Shown piece by piece: positions 32,447 to 42,829 of a DNA stretch of 64,000 nucleotides. The notes beneath the pieces are model-generated. The model did no database searches. It saw nothing but the letters and a program-made list of their open reading frames with translations, and was not told the DNA's origin. The first letter of the stretch is position 1. Every line of letters begins with the position of its first letter. The stretch lies in assembly GCA_030159075.1 (NCBI GenBank), contig BROG01000453.1, positions 186,001-250,000 on the forward strand, read 5' to 3'. The DNA comes from Atrina japonica (lineage: Eukaryota > Mollusca > Bivalvia > Pterioida > Pinnidae). Made by a program: the position numbers and the translations under genes.

Positions 32447-32882
32447 AAAGGACTTACAGAATGACACAGCTGTTATTATGGGGAAGGAGGTGGCCTTGAA
32501 TCTCACATCATCAGGTCATTATTGCATTCCAATTGACAAAACAGAGACATTTCCTGTTGAAGAAGTTACTGCTGTTAAAATTGACAAATTTAGCCCAGGA
32601 AAGCGCCAGTCAACTTTATTGAAGCTTCACCGGCAGTTTGCTCATCCCCCAAAGAAAAGGCTTGTAGCATTATTAAAGGATGCTGGAGCATGGAGAGATG
32701 ATTATGAGGAGGACCTTACTGAAATTGAAACTAACTGTGAACTGTGTAAAGTTTATGCCAAAACACCTCCACGACCAATTGTAGTGTTACCTATGGCTAG
32801 TGAGTTTAATGAAAAAGTAGCCATGGATCTTAAACAGTATAAAGGTAGATGGATACTGCACATGATCGACATGTGGTCATGA
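32427..32882 (+). pseudogene. Copia gag-pre-integrase domain and integrase start
   Basis: LLKLHRQFAHPPKKRLVALL with TNCELCKVY gives the HHCC zinc-binding domain (H-x4-H ... C-x2-C). PRPIVVLPMASEFNEKVAMD with DLKQYKGRWILHMID leads into the DDE core (first Asp). A stop (TGA, near 32880) comes with a frame change. Confidence 0.85.
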
Positions 32883-33327
32883 TACAGTCTCAGTTTTCAT
32901 TTCAAGAAAGAAACCCAGCAATGTAATAGAGGCTTTAATGAAAAACTGGGTAGGTATATTTGGTATCATGGGTGCACTGATGACTGACAATGGAGGAGAG
33001 TTTAACTAAGAAGAAACACGAGAAATTGCTTCAATATTGAATGTTCGCTTGTGTACCACAGCTGGTATGAGTCCATTTCAGAATGGTTTGTGTGAACGTG
33101 TACATGCCATCACTGACAGGATGCTAGTAAAACTAGAGGCAGAAAACCCAAAAGTTGAACTTGAAACTCTGTTGTCTTGGGCAAACATGGCAAAGAATTC
33201 CTTGCAAATGTGGAATGGTTTCAGTAGCCACCAACTAGTGTTTGGGAAAAATCCTAATCTACCCAATATCATGCAAGCAGGGTTGCCTGCCTTAGGAGGA
33301 AGCACAACCAGCGAAATCATTGAGTGA
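32883..33327 (+). pseudogene. Copia integrase core and C-terminal part
   Basis: In frame 33037 and just upstream: LMTDNGGEF holds the second catalytic Asp (about 32985). An in-frame TAA follows near 33007. TTAGMSPFQNGLCERVHAIT supplies the Glu, and GFSSHQLVFGKNPNLP is the typical post-core motif. It ends at a stop at 33325-33327, after which RNase H sequence begins at once, so the RT has been lost. Confidence 0.85.
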
Positions 33328-33893
33328 CTTGTTGCGCTATAGGAAAACTGAAAGATATCAGGCCTGTGCAGATGTTTTCATCTTTACAGGGGGACCCAAT
33401 AGAAAACTGGGAGATGTTTGTATTTAGTGATGCTGCTTCAGCAAACATTAACGATGGGAAGGTTAGTGTAGGCGGTCATATTCTATGGATCAAAGATCGG
33501 ATTGGGAACTGCTGTCCCATCCACTGGAAAGCAAACAAAATAAAAAGAGTTTTGCGATCTACTATAGCAACAGAAGCCATCAGCCTGCTAGAAGGGCTAG
33601 AATCTGCTGTTTAATACAGACAGGTTATGGCAGACATTTGTGGTCATGGAGAACAGTTACCTATCACAGCATTCATTGACAACAAAAGTGTGATTGAGGC
33701 ACTGCATTCAACAAAACTTGTTGACGATAAACGTTTGCGAATTGATATTGCAGCAATAGTTAGAAACCATGTGGAAATCAAATGGTGTCCAGGAAGTGTA
33801 CAACTTGCCAATTCACTTACAAAGAGAGGGGCATCTGGAATTGAACTATTGAATGTACTTCAGCTAGGAAAAATGCTTGAGGAATTCATGTGA
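33328..33893 (+). pseudogene. Copia RNase H with one in-frame stop
   Basis: MFVFSDAASANINDGKVSVG (Asp), VLRSTIATEAISLLEGLES (Glu) and TAFIDNKSVIEALHS (Asp) are the RNase H1 acidic residues of Copia elements. IKWCPGSVQLANSLTKRGAS is the conserved C-terminal motif. The frame from 33324 and the frame from 33627 are the same, broken only by TAA at 33612-33614. No YVDD-containing RT precedes it. Confidence 0.85.
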
Positions 33894-34099
33894 TGTGTTG
33901 AATATTCTGACAATTTTGAGGGCATAATAATCCCTGTGACCGGAGGATAGTCTAATCCTATGATGGTCACCCTAAATCATATTCAATGCATATTTTTATA
34001 TAATCAATTGTTGATAATCTTTTATTTCAAGTTCTTTACAAAGTTAACATCCACCTAAGACATGTTATGTAACATCAGCCACAAAGAAAATATAATTAA
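33894..34099 (+). other. Copia 3' non-coding region
   Basis: Short element sequence between the RNase H stop and the 3' LTR. A purine-rich AAAGAAAATA (about 34083-34093) lies a few bases before the LTR. Confidence 0.5.
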
Positions 34100-34287
34100 T
34101 GTTAGACTCATTATATACAATGTACTTACATGTATATATATCTTAGTCCAAGGGAATTAACTCTTGTTGTTACTACCATCTGCCCTTTTTATGTAACTCT
34201 TCTATGTGGAGAGAGAAAGGGAAGAGGGAATAAAATATGGTGGAGAACATGTGCCTGTGAGATGTGTAGTCAATAATAGTGTTAACA
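34100..34287 (+). repeat. 3' LTR of the Copia element
   Basis: 188 bp, TGTTAGACTCATTATATACA to AGTGTTAACA, followed by ATAGG. It differs from the 5' LTR at several positions outside the TA tract, so this insertion is older than the Ty3 one. Confidence 0.92.
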
Positions 34288-34664
34288 ATAGGATGTGACA
34301 AAAACAGCTGACGTACTTCACAAGATTAGATTATTTATCAACAAACAAAAAAAAGCTTGCAGTCAGTGTTGCATGCAACATGCATTCCCTGCCATCATCA
34401 CAATTTTTGAAGTAGCCAAGAACTTGATTGCAACATTGACCTGGATATTTGAACTAGTGATCCAATATATATTTCCATAATAGTTCTCTTCATGAAGTAT
34501 GTTTGTATTAAATTGCATTCAAATTTTACAGCTGACATTAATATATCATAAATATACACAATCCCACAGTAGATTACTTCATAAGGTAACAAAGTATAAA
34601 GTTTCATACATATTTTGCATCTGTAACTCAAGTTATCATTTGGAAATCAAAATATAGCTACAGG

Positions 34665-34830
34665 GAAACTTGTATAGAAAGACCCACTTAGGGATACAAC
34701 AAAATCAGTCTTTATAGGAAAGTGGTCATTATATAGAGATTGATTTGTACACAAATGGTACTATTGGGGACAGCAAAAAATAATTTATGACCAGGTGGTC
34801 TTGGTGGTCACTAAAACAGGTTTTACTATA
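34665..34830. repeat. Dispersed repeat, paired with 62917-63003
   Basis: Shares GATTTGTACACAAATGGTAC and CTATTGGGGACAGCA with 62917-62955, and both continue into a GGTGGT...GCAGG/ACAGGTTT stretch. Function unknown. Confidence 0.6.
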
Positions 34831-34839
34831 TGTCCATTT

Positions 34840-35490
34840 TTAGCATCAGTTACCTTCAAAGTTAATCAATTGACCCAAAACACAATCTTACACTAGATAA
34901 CCTCACAAGCATTGTATCAAATTTCATCCATATATGATGTCCATTACTCAAGTTATCATGACCTTCATATTTGACCTTTTGACTCAAAAGCAATCCCACA
35001 CTAGACCTCCTCATAACCTAACATAATATCAAGCTGCAATCAAATTTTGTCAACCCCAAAGTTATCACCTGGAAATAAACTATGGCTATATATGTGTATA
35101 AAGTTCTAGCAACCATGACCTTATTGGCTGACCTTTTGATCTCATGGACAATCCCACACTAGACCCCATCATAATCTAATATAGTATTATGTTTCATTCA
35201 TATCTGACTTCTGTGAATCAAATTATCATCTAAAAATAAAATATAACCATAAATGTCTTTTTTAGCAATAACAACCTTCATAGTTGACCTTTTGACCTCA
35301 GTGACAATCCCACAATAAAGCCCATCATAATCTAATATAGTATCAAGTTTTATTAATATCTGGCATCTGTAAGTCATCATCTGGATACCAAACTATAACC
35401 ATATATATCTATTTTAGTAACAATGACCTTCATAGTTAACCTTTTGACCCTGTACATAATCCAACTTTAGATTATCACATAAGCTGTTAT
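34840..35490. repeat. ~153-bp degenerate tandem repeat
   Basis: The motif ACCTTCATAGTTGACCTTTTGACC recurs (in variants) near 34849, 34968, 35117, 35270 and 35424; the last spacings are 153-154 bp. Each unit continues with CAATCCCACACTAGA-like sequence, then ATCATAATCTAATATAGTAT and AGTTATCATCTGGAAAT. Sequences of this kind are widespread in molluscs. Confidence 0.7.
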
Positions 35491-36316
35491 CATATCAAGG
35501 GAATAGACCATTTCAAGTTTTGTCACAATAAATTGTACATTTGTACCCAGATCACATGATTTCAACTGAAAGATGGACATGGTCCTTTCGGGTTAAGTAA
35601 TATTTTTGTTGACAACATTCGTGATATCTTATTTCACTTCATCTTTCAGTACTTAATTTTAGATAAACTATCTCTCTTGTAAAATATGAAAAGTGCCATC
35701 ACTTTCATGGAAGCTGTTTTTCAAATCTGGCACCTATTACTTTATATTCATATTCGAGGTAATACATCCGATAAACTACTTATCCGAAATAATTATGCCC
35801 TACTTCCTCTTTGAAACTGCACACTATTATGGTGAACTGTGAAGTAATAGGACAACTCAAAAATGGTCTATTAGGTAAATGTTGAAAGAATTCAAAACAA
35901 ATCAAAAGTTATACAATGCACAAAAGGCAGACTGCAGTCACTCAAATGACTTTGAATTGTACTACATACTTATATACATGTAGCCTACATCAACTCTGAT
36001 AGTATAAACAATTGAAAATGATCTTTTTTCACCATAACAATTGTTTGTCTTTGGAATCATGCTGCAGGAGTCTGGTGATTGACGATACAAACAAACCTAA
36101 ACAGACGTACCAGTGACTATACAATACCAAAAGCGCCCCAAATAAAGTCTGAAGTCATGGTACAAATGGTTCGGATCTAATCAACAGGCAAGCTGAGCTG
36201 ACCCAAGCAATTTCAAATTTGTCTGTTTTATTAAGAAGTTGGGCATTTCATAGAGCTCCAATGGTAAACCATAGGGAATTCCTCAAAATTATAAGAATAT
36301 GGTGTACATTACTTAC
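35491..36316. other. Non-coding stretch, presumed nucleoredoxin intron
   Basis: Lies downstream of the nucleoredoxin exon on the minus strand. The exon beginning with the CPPC codons was not found here. Confidence 0.5.
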
Positions 36317-36571
36317 CCAATGAGCAGAAAAATAAAGTCCCACAATTTTTCCTTTCAATGCTTCTATTGCATCAACTTCTTCGCTTCCATTTCGTATAAG
36401 TTTTCCTTGAATCACTTCGTTGAATTTCTTTGGACGCCACGGGAATTCTGCGCCATTTCTGTCTTCCATTAAACACGAGTATCCTTCTGATGTGATTGTT
36501 TTTCCAATTTCGCCATCCAGTACAACTAATTTAGGTATTCCTTGAACTCTGAACTTTTTTGATAATTTTCC
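36317..36571 (-). CDS. NXN: Nucleoredoxin internal exon (thioredoxin-like)
   Basis: On the minus strand an 85-codon exon is bounded by a good acceptor (TTTCTCTCTACAG before 36571) and a consensus donor (GTAAGT, 36316-36311). Both introns are phase 0. The protein reads KLSKKFRVQGIPKLVVLDG (end of the first thioredoxin-like fold, with the Gly-Ile-Pro cis-proline), then AEFPWRPKKFNEVI (the usual nucleoredoxin linker), then KGKIVGLYFSAHW, which leads straight into the C-P-P-C redox motif that must open the next exon. Nucleoredoxins are thioredoxin-family oxidoreductases that regulate protein thiols, for example Dishevelled in Wnt signalling. A nucleoredoxin-like paralogue or tryparedoxin-like protein is the alternative. 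No stop or frameshift, so the gene is probably active. Other exons were not found in the window. Confidence 0.82.
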
Positions 36572-36896
36572 CTGTAGAGAGAAATGGAAGATTTTTGTCA
36601 ACATAATCTTAACGTAATTAAGTCTTTATAGTTATGACCATAAAATGTACGATAAATCGCAAAATCGTTGTTGCTATATTTTTCCTTATGAGTGTTTTAC
36701 ATAAATACAACAATTTTTCTCAGTCACAACTGCAATCCTGTTTTAAATGTAGAGCAAATTCTTTGAGTACGTACTCAAATTTTGAGTATTGTACATATGT
36801 AGTGTACTCACTATATTTATCAGAATTCACTCTTTATTAGAAAATCACTAAATGTGACCCAATTTTTTATGTGAACAATGAAAATAATAATGTTTA
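36572..36896. other. Non-coding stretch, presumed nucleoredoxin intron
   Basis: Upstream side of the nucleoredoxin exon. A GAGTACGTACTCAAATTTTG palindrome (36764-36783) resembles the ends of the 24.7/27.7-kb MITEs. No exon seen. Confidence 0.45.
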
Positions 36897-37155
36897 CAGG
36901 GCTTTTTCTATAAAATCCATGGGGCCAAAATTCCATCCCACAATGCAAAATGCATGTATTTTTTCCCAATTCAATGAAAAAGTTCCCAATTTGATGTTGA
37001 ACTTATGACCGTAATGGTGGAAAAATATTGTAAAAGGAAATGCATTTAGATTTTAATGTGTGCACACAATTTTTCCAAATATGACACAAACTCACGTTAA
37101 AATTCCCAATTGTGTTGCCAATGACATTTTCCCAAAATTGAAAGAAAAAGGCCTG
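36897..37155. mobile_element. Small TIR element, CAGGGCTTTTTCT ends
   Basis: Left CAGGGCTTTTTCT and right AGAAAAAGGCCTG form a 13-bp inverted repeat with one mismatch, 259 bp apart. Interior copies of TTCCCAATT occur in both orientations. No target duplication is evident. Confidence 0.5.
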
Positions 37156-37414
37156 GCTCATCTTACTCGGAGAGATCCAGAAGATTTACAATAGATAACA
37201 GTCAAAATAATAAAAAGTTGAGCTGGAGTATCAAGTAAATTTTGCAACTAATTCAAGCCTGAGGCCCTGTTATGTACAAATTAAAACAAAAATTGTTTTC
37301 AGTTACTACTGTCATTAAATGGGATATTTATGGAAACATTCAATTTTCGGCAATTTTCCACAATAAGCATTAAAACGATTAAATTCTCACCACAAACATT
37401 ATGTTATTGGTCAT

Positions 37415-37731
37415 TTAAAGTGATATGAGCTGTAATAGGTGACAATTTTTACATGCCCATTTTATGTGATATTCTATCACATATATATTCCAAAGAGACC
37501 ATCTGGTGGTTAGAATAATAAATGCATGTGTAAAATTGCAACATCTTTTATCTAAAAGGTCATTGCATACGGACTTTTTAAGGTACAGGAAAATTTAAAT
37601 TCTAATAAAACAAATAACTCTGGAAAGATCTTTTTACGTGTTTGGTAATGTGTTTGAACACACATTTATCATATTCTTGAGTATATGTCAGGGGACAAAA
37701 ATCATCATTGTGACAGCTTATATAGCTTTAA
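37415..37731 (+). mobile_element. TTAA-flanked TIR element, copy B (short)
   Basis: Left TTAAAGTGATATGAGCTGT, right end read inward TTAAAGCTATATAAGCTGTC. 317 bp including both TTAA sites. It shares ATGCCCATTTTATGTGATAT and GTCAGGGGACAAAAATCAT with copies A and C. Non-autonomous. Confidence 0.8.
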
Positions 37732-37816
37732 CTCATTCACTTCATAAGACACGTTTGGACTGGTCCAAGTCGTTGATTTACAGAAGAGTCCAGTTTTTCA
37801 GGGGTTGACGAGTTAA
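37728..37816. mobile_element. ~90-bp palindromic TTAA element, copy 1
   Basis: TTAACTCATTCACTTC on the left and GGGGTTGACGAGTTAA on the right; the middle contains GACTGGTCCAAGTCGTTGAT. Its left TTAA is the right TTAA of copy B. Other copies: 41675-41779, 42291-42380, 47104-47194. Confidence 0.7.
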
Positions 37817-37847
37817 GTTCAAAGTGCTCAATTTAAACTTCATTAAC

Positions 37848-38168
37848 AAGATGTGTTTGTGAAACAAAAATGCCCCTGGTCTTAACTTATCACAATCCAA
37901 ACTTTATATATTGCAATGTCTACATTTTGACCCTATTCCACCCAGGGGCATGTGATGTCAGTGCAGTGTGAGTAATCCTTATATGAACTTACAGGTTAAG
38001 TTTGGTTACTGTATCACAATCCAAACTTGAAATATTGTACTTTATATGTTAGCGGGATGGAATTACAGACAGACAGACAATCAGACACACAGACAACATG
38101 ACAGACGATCCAAACACTTGATGCCCCCCCCCCCCCCGGTGGATCTTTCAGGCCAGGGGCATAAAAAT
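37848..38168. mobile_element. Small element with ATGCCCCTGG / CCAGGGGCAT ends
   Basis: Opens ACAAGATGTGTTTGTGAAAC then AAAAATGCCCCTGG and closes CCAGGGGCATAAAAAT. GACAGACAGACAATCAGACA lies near the end with a C-run at 38125-38139. I know this layout from many bivalve genomes. Confidence 0.6.
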
Positions 38169-38378
38169 TTTCCAGCTGTTTGAGCACTCAATACTGACTG
38201 CCCCTAATGTTATTTATTTTTCTCCAGTAAACAACTGTAAATAACATTGTTTATATTGTTAGCTGTTAGTACTGCCCTCATTTTTATTTGGCTGAAAACG
38301 CTTTTTCTTATTTATGAAAGTATTTGAATGTACCGGTAGATCAGGGTCATTTTAGAGGAAACATTTCAGTATACATTC

Positions 38379-40361
38379 TTAAAGGTCATAGGAAACACAA
38401 TTTATAAAATTTTTGTAATGTGGAAAAATATGAAAATACATATTGAAAAAGATATGTGCACTTTTTAAAAAATATATATCATCATAAAGCGTTGTTTGGT
38501 CGCCTTTTATATCACAGTTTCTACCGTCTTCGAGAAACGCTATGTGGGTTATCCCCCCTGTTTTGTGACGTCACATGAGAACCATTTCTCACAAGAATTC
38601 AATGGATAGCGGTATAGTTGTAAAGATACAGACTCTTGTCCGGGTATTTAATCTATCTCAACAGGGCGAGGTGTGAAAATTACTGAAGCATGAAGACTTG
38701 AGTTGTCGTATGATAACTTACCTAACCATTGTTATACTAATAAGCCAGTGAACATTTAGAAGAAAAGTTTAAATAAATTAGAATAATTATAATTACATTT
38801 TTTAGTTGATTATTTTAGTACTACATATATATATAATTACCCGTAAAGGTGACGCTATATATTTTCAAGTGATCACATATGATTGTTTTAAGAGAAAATA
38901 GATTAATATACTGGGGTTTAATGATAAAGATCTAAAGACAAGACTTAATTTTCTGTATTAAAAAAAAAAATGATACACAAAACCGGAGGTTAAATGCAAA
39001 ATCTAGTAATTTCAAATGTACGTTTGAAGAAATTCCACTTTATAAACTTGCAAACCATTGGGAAATTTATTGCCTATTTTTAAATACATGTATTGCAAAA
39101 TTATTTTAAATATCAATAAATTCAATGTTTATTATTAAAACAGCTGTAAATAAACGTATTAGAAAATAACTTTTTATTATGAAAAAATTGATTGAATTTT
39201 TTAATATTAATGAGATTTTTTTAAACATTTTTTTTTTAATATTAGAAATCGGTTAATATTAAGAATTCAACAAATTTTCATATTAGAAAATATGATTTTT
39301 TTTTCATTTTAGAAAATAATTTCCTAATATATTTTAGAAAATATTTTTGTATTAATAATTTGACTGACTGTTTATATTTGAAAACATATATATTTTTTAA
39401 TTTTAGATTCTTTTTAATATTAAAAATATTTGTAATATAAGAAAACAGATAAATATGAAAATTTGTTCAAAATGTTACAAAATGAATTTTCAAATTAAAA
39501 TGCTCATATGTCTCTTTTCCCCATTCTCACTCTGATCACTTCCCGCTGTATAAGTACTTTTCTTTAGTGACCGTTTACGTACCAAAGCTTTATGTTTGTT
39601 TGTTTGTTTATTGTTGTTTAACGTCCCACTCAAGAATATTTCACTCATATGGAGACGTACCGAAACTTTATGATTCTATTGTATTTGTTTTTACAAGTGA
39701 CCGTTTACATACGACTCCATACGATGATTGATAAGTAAAGTCTTCCCCAGTATCGTCTATATAAGGAATACATGATTCTAGTTATTTACATTATATAGAT
39801 ATTATATAAAGCCCACCATATATAGCTGATATAGAGTTATGGTCAAATTATCCAGAAATAACAATATATATATATAATACAAACTTCAAAAATAATTTTT
39901 TACCAGCAGTATTATAAACAAAGCCCACACAAACTCTTTGAAAGACCACCTTTTTTAAAACACTGGTACACCAGTAACTTTTTTTTCTCGCTGTAAACTA
40001 CATTTACACATTTTTATAATAATTTATGATAATCTATGAAAATCACAAATCATGAAAAAAGAGCCATAAAAAATAATTGATAAAATTAAATCTATGTCAG
40101 GTTGGTAAACTCACAATACATATGTATAAGTATACCACTATCATAGTCGGTTACTGTGATTTGAGTGTGCGATTATAGAAACTCTTCTCATGTGACGTCA
40201 CACAAAGGGAATTAAGCGCGCATCGAGACACCAATAAGTGAACTAAACAAGTCTCCTGGTATTTTTCAACTCAGATAATTTGGCTATATAACTTTTAGGT
40301 GGTTATCTTTAGGAAATTTAAATAAAATACAAACTTAAAAATCCTTGCCTATGACCTTTAA
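38379..40361. mobile_element. ~2-kb TTAA-flanked element with AGGTCATAGG TIRs
   Basis: Left TTAAAGGTCATAGG (38379-38392) and right CCTATGACCTTTAA (40348-40361) are perfect 14-bp inverted repeats including TTAA. Sub-terminal inverted repeats follow: TGTGACGTCACATGAGAA at about 38565-38582 and TTCTCATGTGACGTCACA at about 40185-40202. The interior is AT-rich, has no transposase, and hosts a truncated SINE (39595-39654). It is a non-autonomous DNA transposon, probably mobilised by a piggyBac-type enzyme (inference from TTAA). Confidence 0.7.
39595..39654 (-). mobile_element. 5'-truncated SINE with target duplication
   Basis: Only the 3' end of the SINE remains: GTTTAACGTCCCACTCAAGA and TTTCACTCATATGGAG. 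It is flanked by an imperfect 18-bp duplication, ACGTACCAAAGCTTTATG (39577-39594) and ACGTACCGAAACTTTATG (39655-39672). Confidence 0.75.
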
Positions 40362-40439
40362 TATCAAAACACTATTTATAGCTTTCAATTTTTGAAATCA
40401 GGACCACTAACATTTCAGTGGGAAATGAAATGTAAAGAA

Positions 40440-40606
40440 CATACATGTACACCAGCAATAGTCTATAACAGATCACATGATACATGTACACCAGCAATAG
40501 TCTATAACAGATCACATGATACATGTACACCAGCAATAGTCTATAACAGATCACATGATACATGTACACCAGCAATAGTCTATAACAGATCACATGATAC
40601 ATGTAC
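40440..40606. repeat. 39-bp tandem repeat
   Basis: Unit ATACATGTACACCAGCAATA plus GTCTATAACAGATCACATG, about four near-identical copies. 39 bp is 13 codons, so both strands show periodic open frames without gene signals. Confidence 0.95.
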
Positions 40607-40741
40607 AGTACAGTTTGTAGTAGCCAATTCTTTCACCGTCTAAAAGTTTCCCAGGGGAAAGAATTGGCAATTCTTTCCACAGGGGGAAAAACTGGCTAGC
40701 CAATTCTTTCCCCCTCAGTTGAAAGTTTCCCCATGGGAAAC
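40607..40741. other. Hairpin-prone spacer between two repeat blocks
   Basis: GCCAATTCTTTC occurs twice, with the inverse GAAAGAATTGGC between them, and AGTTTCCCAGGGG / AGTTTCCCCATGG are duplicated. The sequence can fold on itself and separates the 39-bp from the 42-bp repeats. Confidence 0.6.
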
Positions 40742-41660
40742 CTTCAATAGTCTATAAAAGATCACATGATACCTGTACAGTACTGGCAATAGTCTATAAC
40801 AGATCACATGATACATGTACAGTACTGGCAATAGTCTATAACAGATCACATGATACCTGTACAGTACTGGCAATAGTCTATAACAGATCACATGATACCT
40901 GTACAGTACCTTCAATAGTCTATAACAGATCACATGATACCTGTACAGTACCTTCAATAGTCTATAACAGATCACATGATACATGTACAGTACCATCAGT
41001 AATCAATGACAGATCACATGATACATGTACAGTACTGGCAATAGTCTATAACAGATCACATGATACATGTACAGTACTGGCAATAGTCTATAACAGATCA
41101 CATGATACCTGTACAGTACCTTCAATAGTCTATGACAGATCACATGCTACCTGTACAGTACTGGCAATAGTCTATAACAGATCACATGATACCTGTACAG
41201 TACCTTCAATAGTCTATGACAGATCACATGCTACCTGTACAGTACTGGCAATAGTCTATAACAGATCACATGATACCTGTACAGTACCTTCAATAGTCTA
41301 TGACAGATCACATGATACATGTACAGTACTCGCAATAGTATATAACAGATCACATGATACATGTACAGTACTGGCAATAGTCTATAACAGATCACATGAT
41401 ACATGTACAGTACCTTCAATAGTCTATGACAGATCACATGCAACCTGTACAGTACTGGCAATAGTCTATAACAGATCACATGATACCTGTACAGTACCTT
41501 CAATAGTCTATAACAGATCACATGATACATGTACAGTACTGGCAATAGTCTATAACAGATCACATGATACCTGTACAGTACCTTCAATAGTCTATATGAC
41601 AGATCACATGATACATGTACAGTACCATCAGTAATCAATGACAGATCACATGATACCTGT
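40742..41660. repeat. 42-bp tandem repeat
   Basis: Unit ATACCTGTACAGTACTGGCA then ATAGTCTATAACAGATCACA and TG; CTGGCA alternates with CTTCAA. It is the 39-bp unit with ACACCAGCA replaced by ACAGTACTGGCA. About 22 copies. Confidence 0.95.
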
Positions 41661-41674
41661 AATACAAGCCTCCA

Positions 41675-41779
41675 TTATCAACTCATACACCCTAAACACA
41701 CATCTGGACTGGTCTAGGTCATTGATTTACAAAAAAAGTCCATTGTTTTCAGGGGTTATCTGGGCATAAATTGGTTAAG
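41675..41779. mobile_element. ~90-bp TTAA palindromic element, worn copy
   Basis: ATCAACTCATACACCCTAAA ... CAGGGGTTATCTGGGCATAA with central GACTGGTCTAGGTCATTGAT, as in the 37728-37816 copy. The ends are mutated. Confidence 0.5.
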
Positions 41780-42290
41780 CTATTACACATACTTCAGTTA
41801 TATTTTTATTCTATATTAAATGCTATGTATCATTTTGGCATTTTTTTTTATTAACTGTCATCTGACAGGAATGAAATGATTACATGCCAAGGGGAAAAAA
41901 AGATAGATAAGAAATAAGCATAAAATCATATCATTACGGCTACCAACTCACAGTTTACATCTCTTTGGTGTGAAAACATTTTAAAGTCTTCCTAAGCACA
42001 AATTAGATTTTGTTAGTTTATATTGGCAAATTGCAATTTATCTAAAGTCAACATTTTGAGTAGTTCCCTTTGATTTCAGCACTTTCAAGTAATGATATGA
42101 AATTCTAAAAATCTAAACAGATTCTTACAGTGCACCTGCACCACAGGTGAATAAATATGTCATAGTTTTACTGTTTATATAAAGACTTATACCTGCTGCA
42201 GATTGCTGATGTTTTATCTTCAACTTTGTATACAAAACATATATACAACAAAAATAAAAATAAGTGCCTATTGGTCACCCAGGACCTCAC

Positions 42291-42380
42291 TTAACTCATT
42301 AACCCTGAAAAACAATGAAATCTTCTTTAAATCAATGACTTAGACCTGTTCAAATGTGTCTCTAGGGGTTGATGAGTTAA
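42291..42380. mobile_element. ~90-bp palindromic TTAA element, copy
   Basis: TTAACTCATTAACCC at the left and AGGGGTTGATGAGTTAA at the right, 90 bp in all. The centre is in the opposite orientation to the 37.7-kb copy (ATCAATGACTTAGACCTGTT). Confidence 0.75.
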
Positions 42381-42439
42381 TTTACATAACCTCTGGGTCA
42401 TAGGTCATGTAATTCACAAAATCTTTTAACCTTTGCCTA

Positions 42440-42660
42440 TTAAGATGTCACGGTAGTGCAGTGGTTAGTGTTCTTTGGTCTCACCAATGCAAACCAGGTC
42501 TCATTTTCCTGAACACATGGGTTCTCTCATGGTACTCCTGTTTCCTCCTCATGTAAGAACTCTCTCATGCCAACATCACTTCACATAATCAACCCAATAA
42601 ATGCCCAGGGCACTAAAATAATGGGAAAAGGGATGGGTGCTTACTGGGACCAAATAGGAG
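42440..42660 (+). mobile_element. Possible worn SINE
   Basis: GGTAGTGCAGTGGTTAGTGT resembles a tRNA A-box region. It is followed by ACATGGGTTCTCTCATGGTA and CTCCTGTTTCCTCCTC, a combination I recall from molluscan SINE bodies. The B box is not clear. Confidence 0.35.
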
Positions 42661-42829
42661 TCAAACTGATGTAAATAAACAAGAGGTGGTAAAGTTGTAG
42701 TTATTACCAAGGACATCTATCATCATTCTTGTTGCTGGGGGACTGGAGATAAACTGTGACTTTATTTTTCTGACTCACATCTTCCTGTCAACTGACTAGA
42801 AAAGATTCTTGATTGTGTGCAAATAAGGT

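Larger units (their letters stand above)
29408..34287 (+). mobile_element. GalEa-like Ty1/Copia element, RT deleted, MULE-like insertion inside
   Basis: LTRs with TG...CA ends, a 5-bp target duplication ATAGG (29403-29407 and 34288-34292) and a primer site TGGTAGCAGAG matching the 3' end of eukaryotic initiator Met-tRNA. The coding order gag, protease, integrase, RNase H is that of Pseudoviridae (integrase before RT). The reverse transcriptase is missing between integrase and RNase H. A 1606-bp element (30380-31985) interrupts the gag end. Own length is about 3.3 kb against the usual 4.5-5 kb. It cannot encode its own reverse transcription. Confidence 0.9.

Noticed and set aside
40372..41638. 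Regularly spaced repeats resembling a CRISPR array.
   Set aside because: There are no unique spacers: whole 39/42-bp units are repeated head to tail. The surrounding DNA is eukaryotic, with no cas genes.
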